Below are positions 13,882 through 26,700 of a stretch of DNA of 64,000 nucleotides, in pieces (the stretch's first letter is position 1; every line of letters starts with the position of its first letter). Origin of the DNA: Calliopsis andreniformis (lineage: Eukaryota > Arthropoda > Insecta > Hymenoptera > Andrenidae); assembly GCF_051401765.1 (NCBI RefSeq), contig NC_135066.1, positions 19,137,001 to 19,201,000 on the forward strand, written 5' to 3'. The translations under genes were made by a program, and so were the position numbers. Below the pieces are notes generated by a model. The model ran no database searches, had not been told where the DNA came from, and saw only the letters and a program-made list of their open reading frames with translations.

Positions 13882-14940
13882 ACAGGGTGAATCACCTATC
13901 GCTTGCACCTCAATTATCTTTGTTGTTTTTTAAAATACGTCAAATGTCTCAAGGAGAGAGTTAAATGGTATAATGGAGCTCATACAATACCAAATGAATT
14001 TTTGTTTTTTTGTCATTTTTTTTAGAGATATCAAGAACAGCTCCATTTTTTTAAATGGAACCACCTCTTTTTAAACACCTACAATGATAACCCCTTTTAT
14101 TAGAAATTCAGTGACTATAACTATTCAAGGTCATTCAAATCACGGACAGAGAAAACGTACAAAATGTAAAATATGAAAGCAAAATGAGTTCATCACGAGT
14201 GAGACTTGTAAACATATTAAGGTCATGTTCAATGTTACTGAATATTTTCAAATATCCTAGAGTTCAATTAATGTACGGAACGCCCATTATTGGTCTGTTG
14301 ATAATCCGCTCTGACTTCGAAAAATTGACCACCAAAGACAATGGAACGTAAATATGTGGTGTGGTATTTTGAATGACAAAGTAATCTGGCCATACTTTAT
14401 TACCGGAACGATGACAGGACAAAAATATTCTCAATTTTTGCAAGATCTACTAATTTTGTTGAAAAATGTCTTTACAAAACCGTTGTAATATGTGGTATCA
14501 ACATGATGGCTGTTCTTCTCATTATGTACGAGTGGCAAGAGAAACGTCGGATTTTAGACTTCCAAACCGATGGATTGAACGAGGTGGAACTGTTTTATTT
14601 CCAGCACGTTCGTCTGATTTAAATCCACTGGATTTCTTTTTGTGGAGTCTGCTAAACGAGATCGTGTACATGAATGCTTCAACAACAGTTGAAGATATAC
14701 ATCAGCGTATCATCACAGCATGTGCAAATATCACCTCGAATATACTTGTCACAGTTGAACATTCCTTCGGAGCCCGTTTACAGCAATGCATCGACGTAAA
14801 CGACCATCATTTCGAACGTTTATGAAGCACAGGTATTCCGTTTTCATATTTTAACTCTTATATGTTTTCTCTATCCGTGAACTTGAACAGTTTTGGAGCA
14901 TTGCTTTTCACAGTCTACGTTAACTTTTATTCCATTGTTT
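13882..14940 (+). mobile_element. Degenerate mariner-like element
   Basis: Begins at an ACAGGGTG terminal motif (13882), followed by AT-rich leader typical of this group and a broken transposase (14292-14824). The right terminal repeat was not found. It may be truncated near 14940 where repeat R1 follows. Confidence 0.7.
14292..14824 (+). pseudogene. Mariner-type DDE transposase pseudogene (C-terminal half)
   Basis: The catalytic part of an IS630/Tc1/mariner-superfamily transposase, the enzyme that cuts and pastes the element. In one frame from about 14292 the translation reads WSVDNPL, an in-frame TGA, then NVNMWCGIL and PYFITGTMTGQKY. A frameshift near 14460-14480 leads into the 119-aa frame 14466-14824, with WYQHDGCSSHY (second catalytic Asp), RWIERGG, ARSSDLNPLDFFLW (third catalytic block) and a C-terminal EDIHQRI..AC..I helix. 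The N-terminal DNA-binding part is missing. The stop and frameshift show that it is dead. Confidence 0.85.
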
Positions 14941-14970
14941 ATCAGAGTTGCATTATCTAAATTCGGTAAA

Positions 14971-15095
14971 TATTTAGAAGTTTACCTTCCTCATCGATTT
15001 CAATGACTGAATTGTATTGTATAGGTCATCATTTCAAACTTTTTTCTATACATGATACCACTGCTCGGCTTTAGTTTCTGAGATATTCGTAAAAA
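14971..15095 (+). repeat. Dispersed repeat family R1, copy 2
   Basis: Contains TTCCTCATCGATTTCAATGA, then a GGTCATCATTT block and TTAGTTTCTGAGATATTCG, matching the other R1 copies in order. It directly follows the mariner relic. Confidence 0.6.
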
Positions 15096-15099
15096 TTTT

Positions 15100-16820
15100 T
15101 CCAATATTATAAGGGTACCCAATTTTAATCTGTAAATGAAAATTACTCGATAACTACCCGTTTTAAAAATAATATTTCCAACTGGAATTGAATGGCTTCG
15201 AGGAGAACATAAGATGATACAATTAGAGTTTTTACAGGAGGACGTGTAGAGAGCATTTGATTGTTAATTGTTTTTGTTTCTTAATATAAAATGATATAAT
15301 TTTGAATGTACTAGTAGATTCAGCTAACTATTGCCTACAAAGAGGTGTGAAACTATTTATGTCGACAAATCGTTAATTTACAAGATATTTAACTGCAAAT
15401 ATTGCAAAGTCGTATTAGTACATTCGTCTACATTTTCCAAATTGATACTGGCAATGTTTTCCGAATAGTAACAAAAAATCAAACAATGTTAACTACAATG
15501 TTATTTCATGTATTTTATTCGAGAATTTGTGAAATATATTGGAAAAACTCGTCAAAGTCGGTACCACTTTTTTTATAATATGAAAAATTTTGGAGTGCGT
15601 CTAGGCTAAGTTAGGCTATGTTAGGCGTGGATAATAAACAAAAAAGATAATGTATAAAGACATGTATAATGGGTAATCTCGATGACTTAGAAGCTCTAAC
15701 CATTCGAAGTTCGACTCCAGAGCAGATTCAGGTTAGATCTGATCTAGGTTCTTTAGAAGGTGATAAATGATATGAATACGTATGTACATAATATATGATA
15801 TACCGTTACATTCGCCTATTACATTTTTTAATGAACAGTTCATTTTTCATTCATTTAATTATGTGTGTTTTTTTTCAATTTGAACATTGAAATAAATAGT
15901 GTAATTTAAATATAGTAGAGACTTATAGGATAAGTTTATTGGATTTGTTATGACAATCACTTGGTCGCTTGTGTTGATCATTGTATTAAAACTTATATTT
16001 GTTATTAATTGTAGGTATTGATAGTCGAGTAGTTTTTAGGGCCAATGTACTAAGCAAACGAAAAATTAACTCTACGAACTTTTGTGTCGATTACTGCGTA
16101 TCTTGTTCTAGTTTTTTTATAGAAGTTATGTAGGTTGATTTTCAGATTCCCTAATGCATTTCTTGCAAGGTATTTTTTGACGAAAATATCATGTCTACAA
16201 TCATTAAATAAACAATTATTTATCAACTAGGCAGAAACCAAAATTTCTATGGAAAAATGAACAAATCAGAAATGGTCCAAAGCAAGCAGAAAAAATATCT
16301 TCCGTGTAACGTAATCGATCATTTTCAGCCTAGTACTATTAGTGTATCACGACGAATCCCACGATGCAGGTGAAGTTTATAGAAGGCTATGTAGCGTCCA
16401 CCTAGACGCCCACTAGGAGATAAGTGTCTCCTTTTCAAGTGACCGCGGCCTTTCTACGCACGATGTAATTTTCTGAACAGTCCTTTCCCTCGATACGTCG
16501 CTACGTGTGCATTGTTGCAATTACGTCAAATTGCCTGCAGCAAACGAATGACGGACACATCGCTTTTCATTCGTTGTATTTGTGAAATGTTAAAGCAATT
16601 TTAAAGTTTGTTTACTCTTTAAATGTTATAATTTACACTTTACATTTTGTTTTGTTTTGTTCCGTTTTTATCTATTTAAAATTCTCGTAAATGGATTATA
16701 ATCCACAGTTTGCCTAGTAGATTGAAGATTTGTAGTTGAACGGTCAGAATACAAATAAACTGACTGTGGCAATTGTGGTGTTTGTTAAACCGATTCTATT
16801 GGTGAAACTATAGTTAAAAT
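15100..16820. other. Intergenic, no gene seen
   Basis: AT-rich. A GC-richer patch lies at 16380-16560, without an ORF. A weak tRNA B-box-like AAGTTCGACTCC occurs near 15710, but no cloverleaf can be drawn convincingly. Confidence 0.5.
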
Positions 16821-16822
16821 AT

Positions 16823-17460
16823 ACAGGGTGCCCTATGCAGCTGGGAAAAGCTGTATCTCTAAAACGGTTAGCGATAGAAAAAATTTCATAAGGCAAAATA
16901 TATATTCATGGATTAGTGCTTGTAAAAAGTGCAACTCCCTCTCTTTTTGAAATGGAACACTGTAGTTTTGATTGCACTATTTAAGGTAGTTTTTTAATCT
17001 CTAGAAAAAGGTATTAAAGTACTTATGGCCTGAACCGTATAATTAAAAACTTATAGTAGTTAAAAGTTTACTAAATTATTTCAGTATAGGTACTTACAGA
17101 TATTATAGGATACACATACCATAACGAGTGTTCAAATGGTCCTCCATTGCAGTCTAAACATTTTTTTATTTTTCTCTTTACTTTATTTAACACTTTTATT
17201 ACATCTTTCTCTTTTTATTGTGTCACTTGTAACTCCGGCATTGGTTAGTACTACGAAGATTAATGTGATTACTGTTTATGTTTGAACAATGCAGTTTGAT
17301 TCGTTCTTTCAAGTCTTTCATAGAAACAAATTGAGCATATAAATCTTATCTTTCTTTAGGTAATCACATAAAAAGAAGTTCAGAGGATGTAGGTTTGCAG
17401 AACATAGTAGGTAAGGTGTTGTGCATTCTATATTCGTTCCAAATCATCCGTTAGGATAAG
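16823..17460 (-). mobile_element. Mariner-like element remnant
   Basis: An ACAGGGTG end at 16823, with the usual AT-rich flank, lies beside a minus-strand transposase relic (17300-17460). The other end was not found. Confidence 0.6.
17300..17460 (-). pseudogene. Mariner-type transposase relic
   Basis: Minus-strand translation gives YPNG, a stop, then FGTN. This aligns with the FPNRWIGRGG block of the family. It is followed by CSANLHPLNFFLCDYLKKDK, which matches the PPRSPDLTPLDFFLWGYLKDK catalytic block (third acidic residue changed to Asn). Further stops follow. It is only a fragment. Confidence 0.7.
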
Positions 17461-18346
17461 TTTATTGTAGCGTAAGTAATTGATTAATATCACAAATTCA
17501 ACGTTTAAAGGAGGAATAGCCGTTTGAATCGCGCATTATAGATTGTGTACATTTTCTTCCAGTCTATTACAGTTTAATGGCTTCAGGTATTAATTTCTAT
17601 TTTACTTCGTCTTAACTATTTGAAGGAACTTAAACTACTTCGAAAGAAGTTCGTATTTTGTAACAAAAAGGACATACTTTCAAAAGTTATAGATAAAAGA
17701 TTATAAATAGCTACAGTTGTTTCAAATAATGGATAGATTCGTAACGAAAAACTTTTAATCAAATATCTTTGTAATGTTAAACATAAAAATAAAAATCTGG
17801 AAAGAGTTGCAAATTTCAAAGACATTTATTTTAGAAGACTACTGAATGACATTTGTGTTCTGATGTTAAAACAGCATTAAAGATTAAAATTAAATTTTAG
17901 GTCAAATTTATCTAAACCGTGGAAGTATAAAATAATAAAACACCCGTATTTTATATTACGCGTGAAGAATTCGTTTTCGATTAAATATCTCGGGTCTGCA
18001 CTGACAGCAAGATGAATGGCTGCGTGAATCATTGTCCATAAGGTCGTCCCGCAAATATCCAGGTTCGCGTATGTGTTTCACGGTATTGCAGTTTCTTCCT
18101 ACGAATTACGTCACTTTCCAGAGGAGCGACAAAGCGGTCGCCCTGTCATACCGGCCCCGATTTCCGTGGCGGACTTCACGATCGCCATACAGAATCGATA
18201 CCATTCGTGGGCACTAAATATCCAATAAAATATTACATCGCCTCGGAGGAATATTTTTTCAATGTTCACACTTTTCTTTATGAACCCAGAATTCTAGACA
18301 GCAATTCATTTTCACTTTAAAATTGTTTTGGTAATTGTGCATAAAA
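17461..18346. other. Intergenic, GC-richer patch, no gene seen
   Basis: A patch at 18000-18220 is richer in CG than its flanks and carries a 61-codon frame (18032-18217) with no recognisable motif. It could be a conserved regulatory segment or an unidentified repeat. Nothing in the sequence decides. Confidence 0.4.
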
Positions 18347-18460
18347 GGGTAGCCTTCACCGATTTTTATGATTTTTGGGTCCACTACAGAGGACGCTATT
18401 TTGAACAATTTTTCCTGTACATGTAACTGCCGCTTGGCCTTAATTTTCGAAACATATGCA
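18347..18460 (+). repeat. Dispersed repeat family R1, copy 3
   Basis: CTTCACCGATTTTTATGATTT followed by GCTATTTTGAACAATTTTTCC and a TTTTCGAAACAT tail, in the same order as the other R1 copies. Confidence 0.6.
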
Positions 18461-21400
18461 AGAACCTGTAGCTACATTCCCATTGAATTTTGCTCATATG
18501 TCGCATCCGTGGCAGCATATGAGTCAACTATCGAGCATTGTCTTTGAAACTTTTACTTATTGTCGGTAGTATAAGTTAACCCAGTGGACAAGTTTAAAAC
18601 AAAATCCCCCAGGTAATTCAACACCCTAAAAACAGCCAGTGGGTCTAAGTTTATCTTTTGTATTCTTCCAAGTTTTTCCAATTTACAGAGGAATGGAAAC
18701 ACTAGAACAATCGATCTGAAAAGATGTACAGTATCTAATTGTAAATACAAATAGGGTACAAGACTAAGTACTTTGCAAGAATGAAATCGAAACATGAAAA
18801 GTTCTAAATGAAAAATACTTTCTTGAGAATACTGCCTTAGGTCTTAAATAGAATAGCTGTTTAGTAGAAAGGATGCCTAATGTCCTTACAATATTAAATA
18901 AATCTGATTCTGTATGAATTTCTACTTTGGAAAGAAAAGTGTGATAATATCAAATTTGTTTTAAGCAAAGCTGTTACAAAGTCCTTGTTGCTGAGATATT
19001 TAATGGGAATTAAGAGAATGTTAACAGAGAGCTAGTCATCCAACACTACTACATAGTATTGCGTATGTTTTGTGCTGTATGAAGTTCATGCTTTGTAGGT
19101 AGGTAATATTGTTAAATTAGGTATCTATTTGATAGCAAAAGTAGCACAAGCTATTCTCGGGAGTATTTCTCACAAGTGAAGACTATGTTTGGGAGTGAGT
19201 GTTTGGAAGCATTATTGAACTATCGGAAAGCAATCACGTTGTACCTGTACCTAATGTTCTTATCGGCGAGTTACTTCCGAAATATGAATTAGCTTCATAT
19301 TTAAAAAAATGACATCGCGAATAGAATGATGGATGGTTTAGGTTTTTAACATCGATACGGATATGAACCAATATTGTGGGATACGAAAGGCAAAGAATAT
19401 AGAATTCAAGAGAAGAAAAAGAAAATTAAGAACAATATTCAAAGAAATTCAATTAAATTTCGGTAAACTATAGTTAACAAATTAAATGAAATTAAATAAA
19501 CTGTCTTATTTAATGGTCCAAATTACAGATGTCACAAAAATAACAAATATGAAGTGTACATTGTACATTCATTTTTTCGTAAAAATATTTCAATTTAATA
19601 TAATTATATTTATTTACACTTACTCTTTTTGTATTTATTTTATGTGTCTTTGTACAATATTTCTATCACTATTTCCATTCAATTGCTAAAGTCATTATAT
19701 TGATATATTTTTACGAAAAAATGAATATATAACTAAATTGATTCCTCAAGTTTCACTTATAATGCGCGTGGCGACTACACACCAGTATTTTTTATTTTCG
19801 ATCTTTACAATAACGATACATTCTTCTAATTCTTTTCCATGCTGAATCCATAGCTTGATCCAGCAACCTTGCATCTTAAATATAGATTAATATTATATAT
19901 ATAACTTTTTCACATCTTCAAAAGTAGAGTCCACCACCCTGTAAAATTACAAAACACTTGTAAAATTCTACGGTCGCATTCACCATTAGCGAGAAAGAGT
20001 ACTGTTTAGAGGTCCGTTAAAACTGTCTAAAATACTCTTCAACAAGTATATCTTTCTTTAATCCTTAAGAGTAAAGGATACAGTTTCGTAAGGATAAATG
20101 TTGGACCTTTCAACAAGAATTCTTCTTCAAATAACTTAAGACAGAGGAACAAACGAAAAAGGGGATTCATCTTGCAACTTTGTATAAAGTAAAGCGGCAC
20201 ACCAAACCATTAATATCTGTTTACGAATCTGTTTGCTTTGAAATCAGTCATCCAGCATAAAAACCGACGATTAATATTGAGCAGTGATCAATCACACCCG
20301 CGATGCGGAGGTTGTGGCGGTGTTAATTTGTAATATCTCTAGCGCAACAATACACGTGAAACGTTAAATGACGTAACACGGCATCTGTATAACGGTGGTC
20401 ATTACCGATTAGCATATATTCGTGATTAATTTAGCTGCAACGGTGTTTATCGTGGACACCGAACAAACATATGCAGCATCTTAAGAAAGAGGATATTGCT
20501 AGTTACTAGTTTGAAGCGGACAATTATCATGCTTCTGACATGGCGCGTACTTCTTTTTTTGATTGAGGTGCGTACTTGAGGTATGATTATATTCATCTGC
20601 AAAAAATGATTTTTCTTGTTTTTCATTAAAGGTTTTACATTTTTCTTATACATGTTAATGTGTTAAATCCATATTTGGGTCCTCTAGAAATTCAAATTAA
20701 AAGTTTAAAAAAGTAGGTTTAAAGTAAGACAAAAAGATTATGTCTCAGAATTTTATATTCGAAGACGGTACAAGGAAATATTAATTTTTTTATAGATTGA
20801 ACTACTGAACTCGAGGTGGGTAACAGGTTTTCTTAATCGTATATAGTTTTTGAGAAAAATTAAGTATTGGTAAAAACGTCTTTCTTGAGAACATTGGTAT
20901 TTTCAGAAATTCTTTGCGGGGTAAGCAATTCCCAAATGCCATTTTAATAAAAAGAAGTTTAATTCTTATTTAAATTTTTTCCCCTGAATTAGCAGCGCTG
21001 TAAATCTACATGTATCTTTTGTTCTTTTCCTTATTCTCAATGCATAACGACTGAAGTTCAAAGTCAACTGAATCTTTCTTTGAATACTGAACAAATTCTA
21101 CAGTAAGGTTTTGTTTGTTTAGTACTGTATTAAGAAGATCATTTTCGTTTGCGAACAAGGACAGAATTAATAACAAAACAAGTGTTGTGCCAGTGATTGT
21201 GTTGAACACAAAGTATAACTATAAAATTGGAGTCTAGGTAGAACGTCTAATACGTCAATAATGAAACTGATCCCATGCAATATGATGAATTGTTAATAAT
21301 CCAAAATTTCTAGATGGTACATAAGAGTTGCATTAGAGTAATGCATTTGCAGATTTATTGCCCTGTTCGTGATAGCACGATAAAAGCTTATTAATGACTC

Positions 21401-23020
21401 TTGTAATTTAATGATATATTCAAGTTTTATTTGTTATCTAAATTCGGTATAAAATACTATTTTAAGATCTATTCAAAGATTCCATTTAAAGTACAGCATA
21501 ACCTTCATTACACGAATTAACTGAGGGAGAAAAGTGTTCAGATAAGAGAATTTGTACAGAATAGAGCAATAAACGTTTGACACTCAGATTCTGAGTAGTA
21601 CTTAAAATAAAATAAAGTAAAATATATACAAAATATATGTCTCTGTTTAATACCGAATTAAACAGAGATATTATTATTCAGTACTCCCTTTTCATAAAAT
21701 GAAAGAAAAGCAAACTTATGAATCCTAAACTTTTACAGCAGATAAATCACAAAATTTGTTCATTATAATTAGGTTCGTGTAAGAATTAAATAAATTATTT
21801 CAAAATCATTACCCTGCTAATCGATCTGTTTTGTTATCATGACACCCTATTATGAAACCATTATTGGGTTCAAGCATCAATCCGATATCGGTCATGTGCA
21901 GAGTGTAAAAATATTAATGGTTAGAGCTGAAGGAGGTGAATCCACACCTCTAGATTGATGGACATTTCTAAGAACACACGTCCGCAAAATTGTTTATAAC
22001 ATAGAAAATTAATGTTATTTTTTTTTTTATTATTACGTAATCGTATTCAGATCGTTTAGCAAAGAAACCGTTTGAAAAGAAAAATATGTCGCAAACGAAC
22101 CGTTTAGTCAGAAAAAATCATTAAAGATTTGGCATCGATTTGACTGTATAGAATCACATAGAGGAGTATGGGCCTACTGCTGTTCTGCTACGCGGCAACG
22201 TCTACTCTGAACGTGAGGCCTGGCATAGTGATGTACGTATCCCAATCAGAAGACCTAGTAAGGTGCATTAACCTAATAAGCTTAATTCGAGTAGCTTTTC
22301 TTTCTTTCCAAATGTATTTCAAATATCATATTGCAAAATTAACAATCCTGAACTACAGCATTAGATGTAATGATAACACATTTACTTATCTATTCGACAT
22401 TTAAGCTCTTCTATCTCTTGTTTTGGTACATTCTTAGTAGAGTGACGGGACGATTTAACTTATTAATGAAGTATCAAACTTTAATTTAACTTCAGATAAG
22501 GCATGAAGGAAATCAACGGTCACTTAGATGTGCTTTCGATGCGGTGTTAAAATGATTCTATTTTTAAATGTGTCTCCTTACAGATATACTGAAATATGTT
22601 TTTATGTTTTCTAGGTTCGATTAGTCTAAATAGACAAGCATGATAATGTTTTTAAAAAAAGTGATAGAGATATCATCCGCAATTGTGTAGAAAAAGTTAT
22701 CCACAAATAGACAAAATGTTATTGGCCTTTCATCTTTCAATACTTTAAACATAGAAAGATATGGCACAAACTTTAGTTTTGTATTTAAAAAACTGAAATG
22801 TTTATTAAAAAATTCCAAACGAAGAAAAATTGAACTCTTACCAGATGACGTTAAAAAAGTTACTGATAAGCATTGACAACATAGTTGATGAAAATGGATT
22901 GTCAAAAATTTAAAAAGTGTTTGGGGGGGGGGGATATACGGTTTTGTATACAAATTCAACTTTTGAATTCTGGAAACAACGTTTTAGTTTACTGTGAAAT
23001 GCCTTGATCGGCATGGTTCA
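18461..23020. other. Intergenic, no gene seen
   Basis: About 4.5 kb of AT-rich DNA. The open frames are short (for example 80 aa minus at 18553-18795 and 112 aa minus at 22621-22959) and compositionally random. No element, RNA or gene was recognised. Confidence 0.5.
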
Positions 23021-23642
23021 CCTTGATCTCCTGACATGGAACGGGTTACGCGGTGTCGCGTGCATTCGAGCCGTTCGGTAAAGAGACACCAAGAAGAATC
23101 GCGTTAAGTAATCCCTAACGTCGCACTCACTGCATCGCCAAGGCGCGCGAGACATCCTATTTTTAACCTGATGGCGTACGTGTAATACGGAAAGAGTCCC
23201 GATCTGGGCCAGCCGGTGTGCACCCCACCCGGTATCCGGTAATCTGCGTGGTCCCGCGTAATCCGACCTCCCTTTCCTCTCGATTCTATCCCCTGTGACT
23301 CCATCTCTCTTGGACACTGTTCCTCGGCAGCTGCTATAGGATTGGTAGGGTTTACTACGAGAGCATGGATCCTCTGAAGGTTCAGTTTGAAACGTGCTCT
23401 GGAACTCGAAGGATCCTTCGCCTTCCTTAGTCCCCACTCGGCCGACCTAAAGAAAAAGAGAGGCTTTCCCTTGTCTACGAACACTTGACTCGAACTTCTC
23501 GTTACCGGTGCTATACCGAGACGTATAAGATCGCTCTTCGGTCTCGATGAGCGCCGATCTCGGGGCTCCAGTGTCGCTGATCCGGTCTCCGCTGATTCAA
23601 CTGCTGCTGGCTTAGCGGATCTTTAGGCCTCTGATCAAAAAA
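23021..23642 (+). promoter_or_regulatory. GC-rich promoter and 5' leader region of the chitin-matrix gene
   Basis: About 600 bp of clearly higher GC and CpG content, ending at the start codon at 23643. A TATAAG box at 23524-23529 is the best core-promoter candidate. A CCAGTG initiator-like site follows near 23570, so the leader could be about 75-90 nt. Overlapping open frames of 126-139 aa on the minus strand here appear to be composition artefacts. The exact transcription start cannot be fixed without RNA data. Confidence 0.45.
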
Positions 23643-23724
23643 ATGGTTCTTCGGGATAACAGGATGAGTGACAGGATGTACCTGACGGTCCTGTTGGGAC
23701 TGTTGAGCCTGGCTTATGGATTGG
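23643..23724 (+). CDS. Exon 1: start codon and signal peptide
   Basis: ATG in AAAATGG context encodes 27 residues with a hydrophobic core, MYLTVLLGLLSLAYGL, typical of a signal peptide. A second in-frame Met at codon 8 and a third at codon 12 are possible starts. Donor G|GTGAGT, phase 1. Confidence 0.8.
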
Positions 23725-26700
23725 GTGAGTTTAAATTTTGGATATTTTCAGGTTATAGTTTATGGATGCAGGGGAATTGACAGTTTGAGTAACTGTAGTG
23801 GGTTAGGGTTTAGGTTTTTTGAACTCATTTTTGAATTCTTTTTTTTGTATTTGAGCACTTAAACTTGTCAATATTACACTGTTGAGAAATCTTTAGTTAT
23901 AAACTAAACGACATAAGTCACATTTAGAAAAAATTTTAACTTATGGCCTAATTGAAGATAGTATTTACAGCAAGATAGAAAAATAAAAGAAATAAGCATT
24001 TTTTTTCTAAGAACAAGAATATGAAAATCTTAAATTCATACAGAATTGAGGAATCAGAACTTTGAACGTTAACATTCTCAAAACAAGAATATGTGATTTT
24101 TGTAATTTCACTTTTAAATTATAAAATTATGTTGGATTATTTAGGAAATTCTTGCTTTCCGTGAAGATGAATGACAGGTTAGTTTGGCTGATTCTAGTGA
24201 GTTAGTCTGTATAGAACTTTTTTTTGTTCATTTTTTAAGCATCTGGTTTATTTGTTTCTTTTCTGTGTTTGAACACTCATAAAAGTTTAGTGTACAGTTC
24301 TTTTAAGTACTCACACAATTTGATGGAGAGTATTATACCGTCAATAATTCCATTAAATGTTTGTTGAGTCATTCTTTAAGGATTTAGAACACTTGTCTGC
24401 ATGCGTAACTTAATCGATTAATTTGAATTAAATGAAGATATAAGGATATGAATTTTTCTATTGTGATCAAGTTGATCCTGAACAAACTATGAGCTAAGAG
24501 ATATTATACTTTTTGAAACGTTTCAGTGCAGTTCCATAATATTTATTTGTATATTTCTTAATAGATATGGTATTTAATAAATGTTTAATATCAACTTCAG
24601 GGATAATTAATTTGACACGATTAGCTTTTCGATAAGTGAATGCGTAGAAAACATATAAAAGTCACCAATATTCTTTCTAATTGATTTATATATTTTCTAA
24701 TGTAGTAATTTACTCACTTATACCGAAAAATCAGTAGTTTAGGAAATATTTAATAGTTAAAAAAATTGACATTTAAATATCTAGTAAATTAATGGTTGTT
24801 GATATACATATACATATAGATTAATACTCTTTTGTAAAGAATGGTTAGATATAGTGCAAACTTTTAGAACTAACATCCCTATGCGTTCACCTGCGAAAAC
24901 AGCTAATCGCATCAAATGATGTCCCCTCTCTAAACCATTCAGCTGTTATCTGAAACACTTTTTATTATTATGAAAAGCAAGCCTAAACAATACATTACAC
25001 ATAAAGAACACAAGAAATACAATGTTTTTAATAATATTCTTTAATTTTTTTATAAAAGCAAGCACTTTCCCAGATAGCACACGACGTCTTGAAGACGTCT
25101 ATTTTATGTCAATTTTATGCCTGAGCGTCTTACGACATAATTTAGACGTCTTAGTCTTAGTTTAAAGACACATTACATGGACGTCCTAAAGACTTACGCT
25201 TTTGGACGTCTTAAAAACGTCTAATTTTTATCTAAACGTCTTATATATATAATTGGGACGTCCTTAAAACGTCTTATGAATGTTTCTTAAGACATCCTAA
25301 AGACATACTAATTTATAACATCGGACATCTTAGAGACGTCCTTTGGACATTTTTAGGACATTACTGAATGTATTTAAGACATTTTTAAGATGTCTTTGTG
25401 CTATGTAGGTTAATGACGAATAGAATAATGTACTATATAAAAATTTTTAGATTTTAAAATCATTATTGTTTAATGCATTAATCAACCTATCTAATCATTC
25501 TTTACAAAAAAGTATTAGTCTATATGTATATGTATATTAAAAGCATTAGTTTAGTAGACATGTAAATGTCAATTTTTTCAATTACTAAATGTAGATATTT
25601 TCTAAACTACTGATTTTTCTGTATAAGTGGGTAATATTATTTGTAGACTATGCCAAGTTGGATCAATTACTATATTAGAAAATATATAAATCCATTAAAA
25701 AGAACATTGGTGACCTTCATATGTTTTTTACGCGTTCACTAATGAAAAAGCTAATCGTATTAAATTATGTATCCCTTGAAACTATTTCACTTGTATCTGA
25801 AACATTTTTTAATATTCTGAGATACCAATCTTGTGGAAACTACTGGTTTTCGAGACCGCCGTTTATATTATTTAAGCGATGGATGTGCAAAATATAGATA
25901 TTCTATCTCCATTACTTACGTTGATGAAAATAGTAGACCAACAAATATTTTTACCTTATTAACGAACATGTTAGCTATCTCACAGTTTACCTTATATATC
26001 TGTTATTTCAAGTAGTAAGATGCAATCGAAAAAATGCACTGATGTAAGAAACTTATCATAAAATGGTAATAGTTTCTTTATAAATCGAACTGTAAAAGAG
26101 ATATAGAGGACACAGTTCGTTTTTTACTGCTTATTTTTATTTCTTTAAGTCAGTTAATTAAATACAAACACGTACGTAATTGTGTTTGATTTCTTGTCGT
26201 ATCTATAGCGGCTAATCCAACAAAATTAAATTTTTATATACAATAAAAAATGACTGGTCTAAATAGAACTGTAGAGGAAGATTGAATAAAACTTTAAAAA
26301 GGGTAATCGGATAAAACAGGTTACTTATTGCTTTTGTAGGCGTACTTATACTTGTTATCTTATTTTTGATAGTATAAATGTTTTGTGTGCGAAATACAAA
26401 CATATAAGAAATAAATGAAAATCATAAATGATATGCATATGGTAGACGCGTAGTGAACTATCCTCTTTGAAGTATTCACCTGCTTGCAATAACGTTTATT
26501 CTAATTGTATTTAAGAAAGAAATGTGTATGATATGATTTAATTATTATTTCAAGCTATTATTTCAGAAACAAGGTATTATTCTTGAAACTATGCAAGGTG
26601 AGTCCAGTAACTAGGCCAAGCTATAGTTTTATTTCGATTGAAGTTAGATAATAAAAATTTGCAAGCAATTCCAAACTTTTCGCTTGAATTGTATAGCCTG

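Noticed and set aside
15670..15730. tRNA-like B box AAGTTCGACTCC
   Set aside because: No convincing A box, anticodon arm or acceptor stem can be paired.
23018..23484. Overlapping minus-strand frames of 139 and 126 aa
   Set aside because: They lie in the GC-rich promoter region, where stop codons are rare in all frames. No domain, splice partner or start signal.
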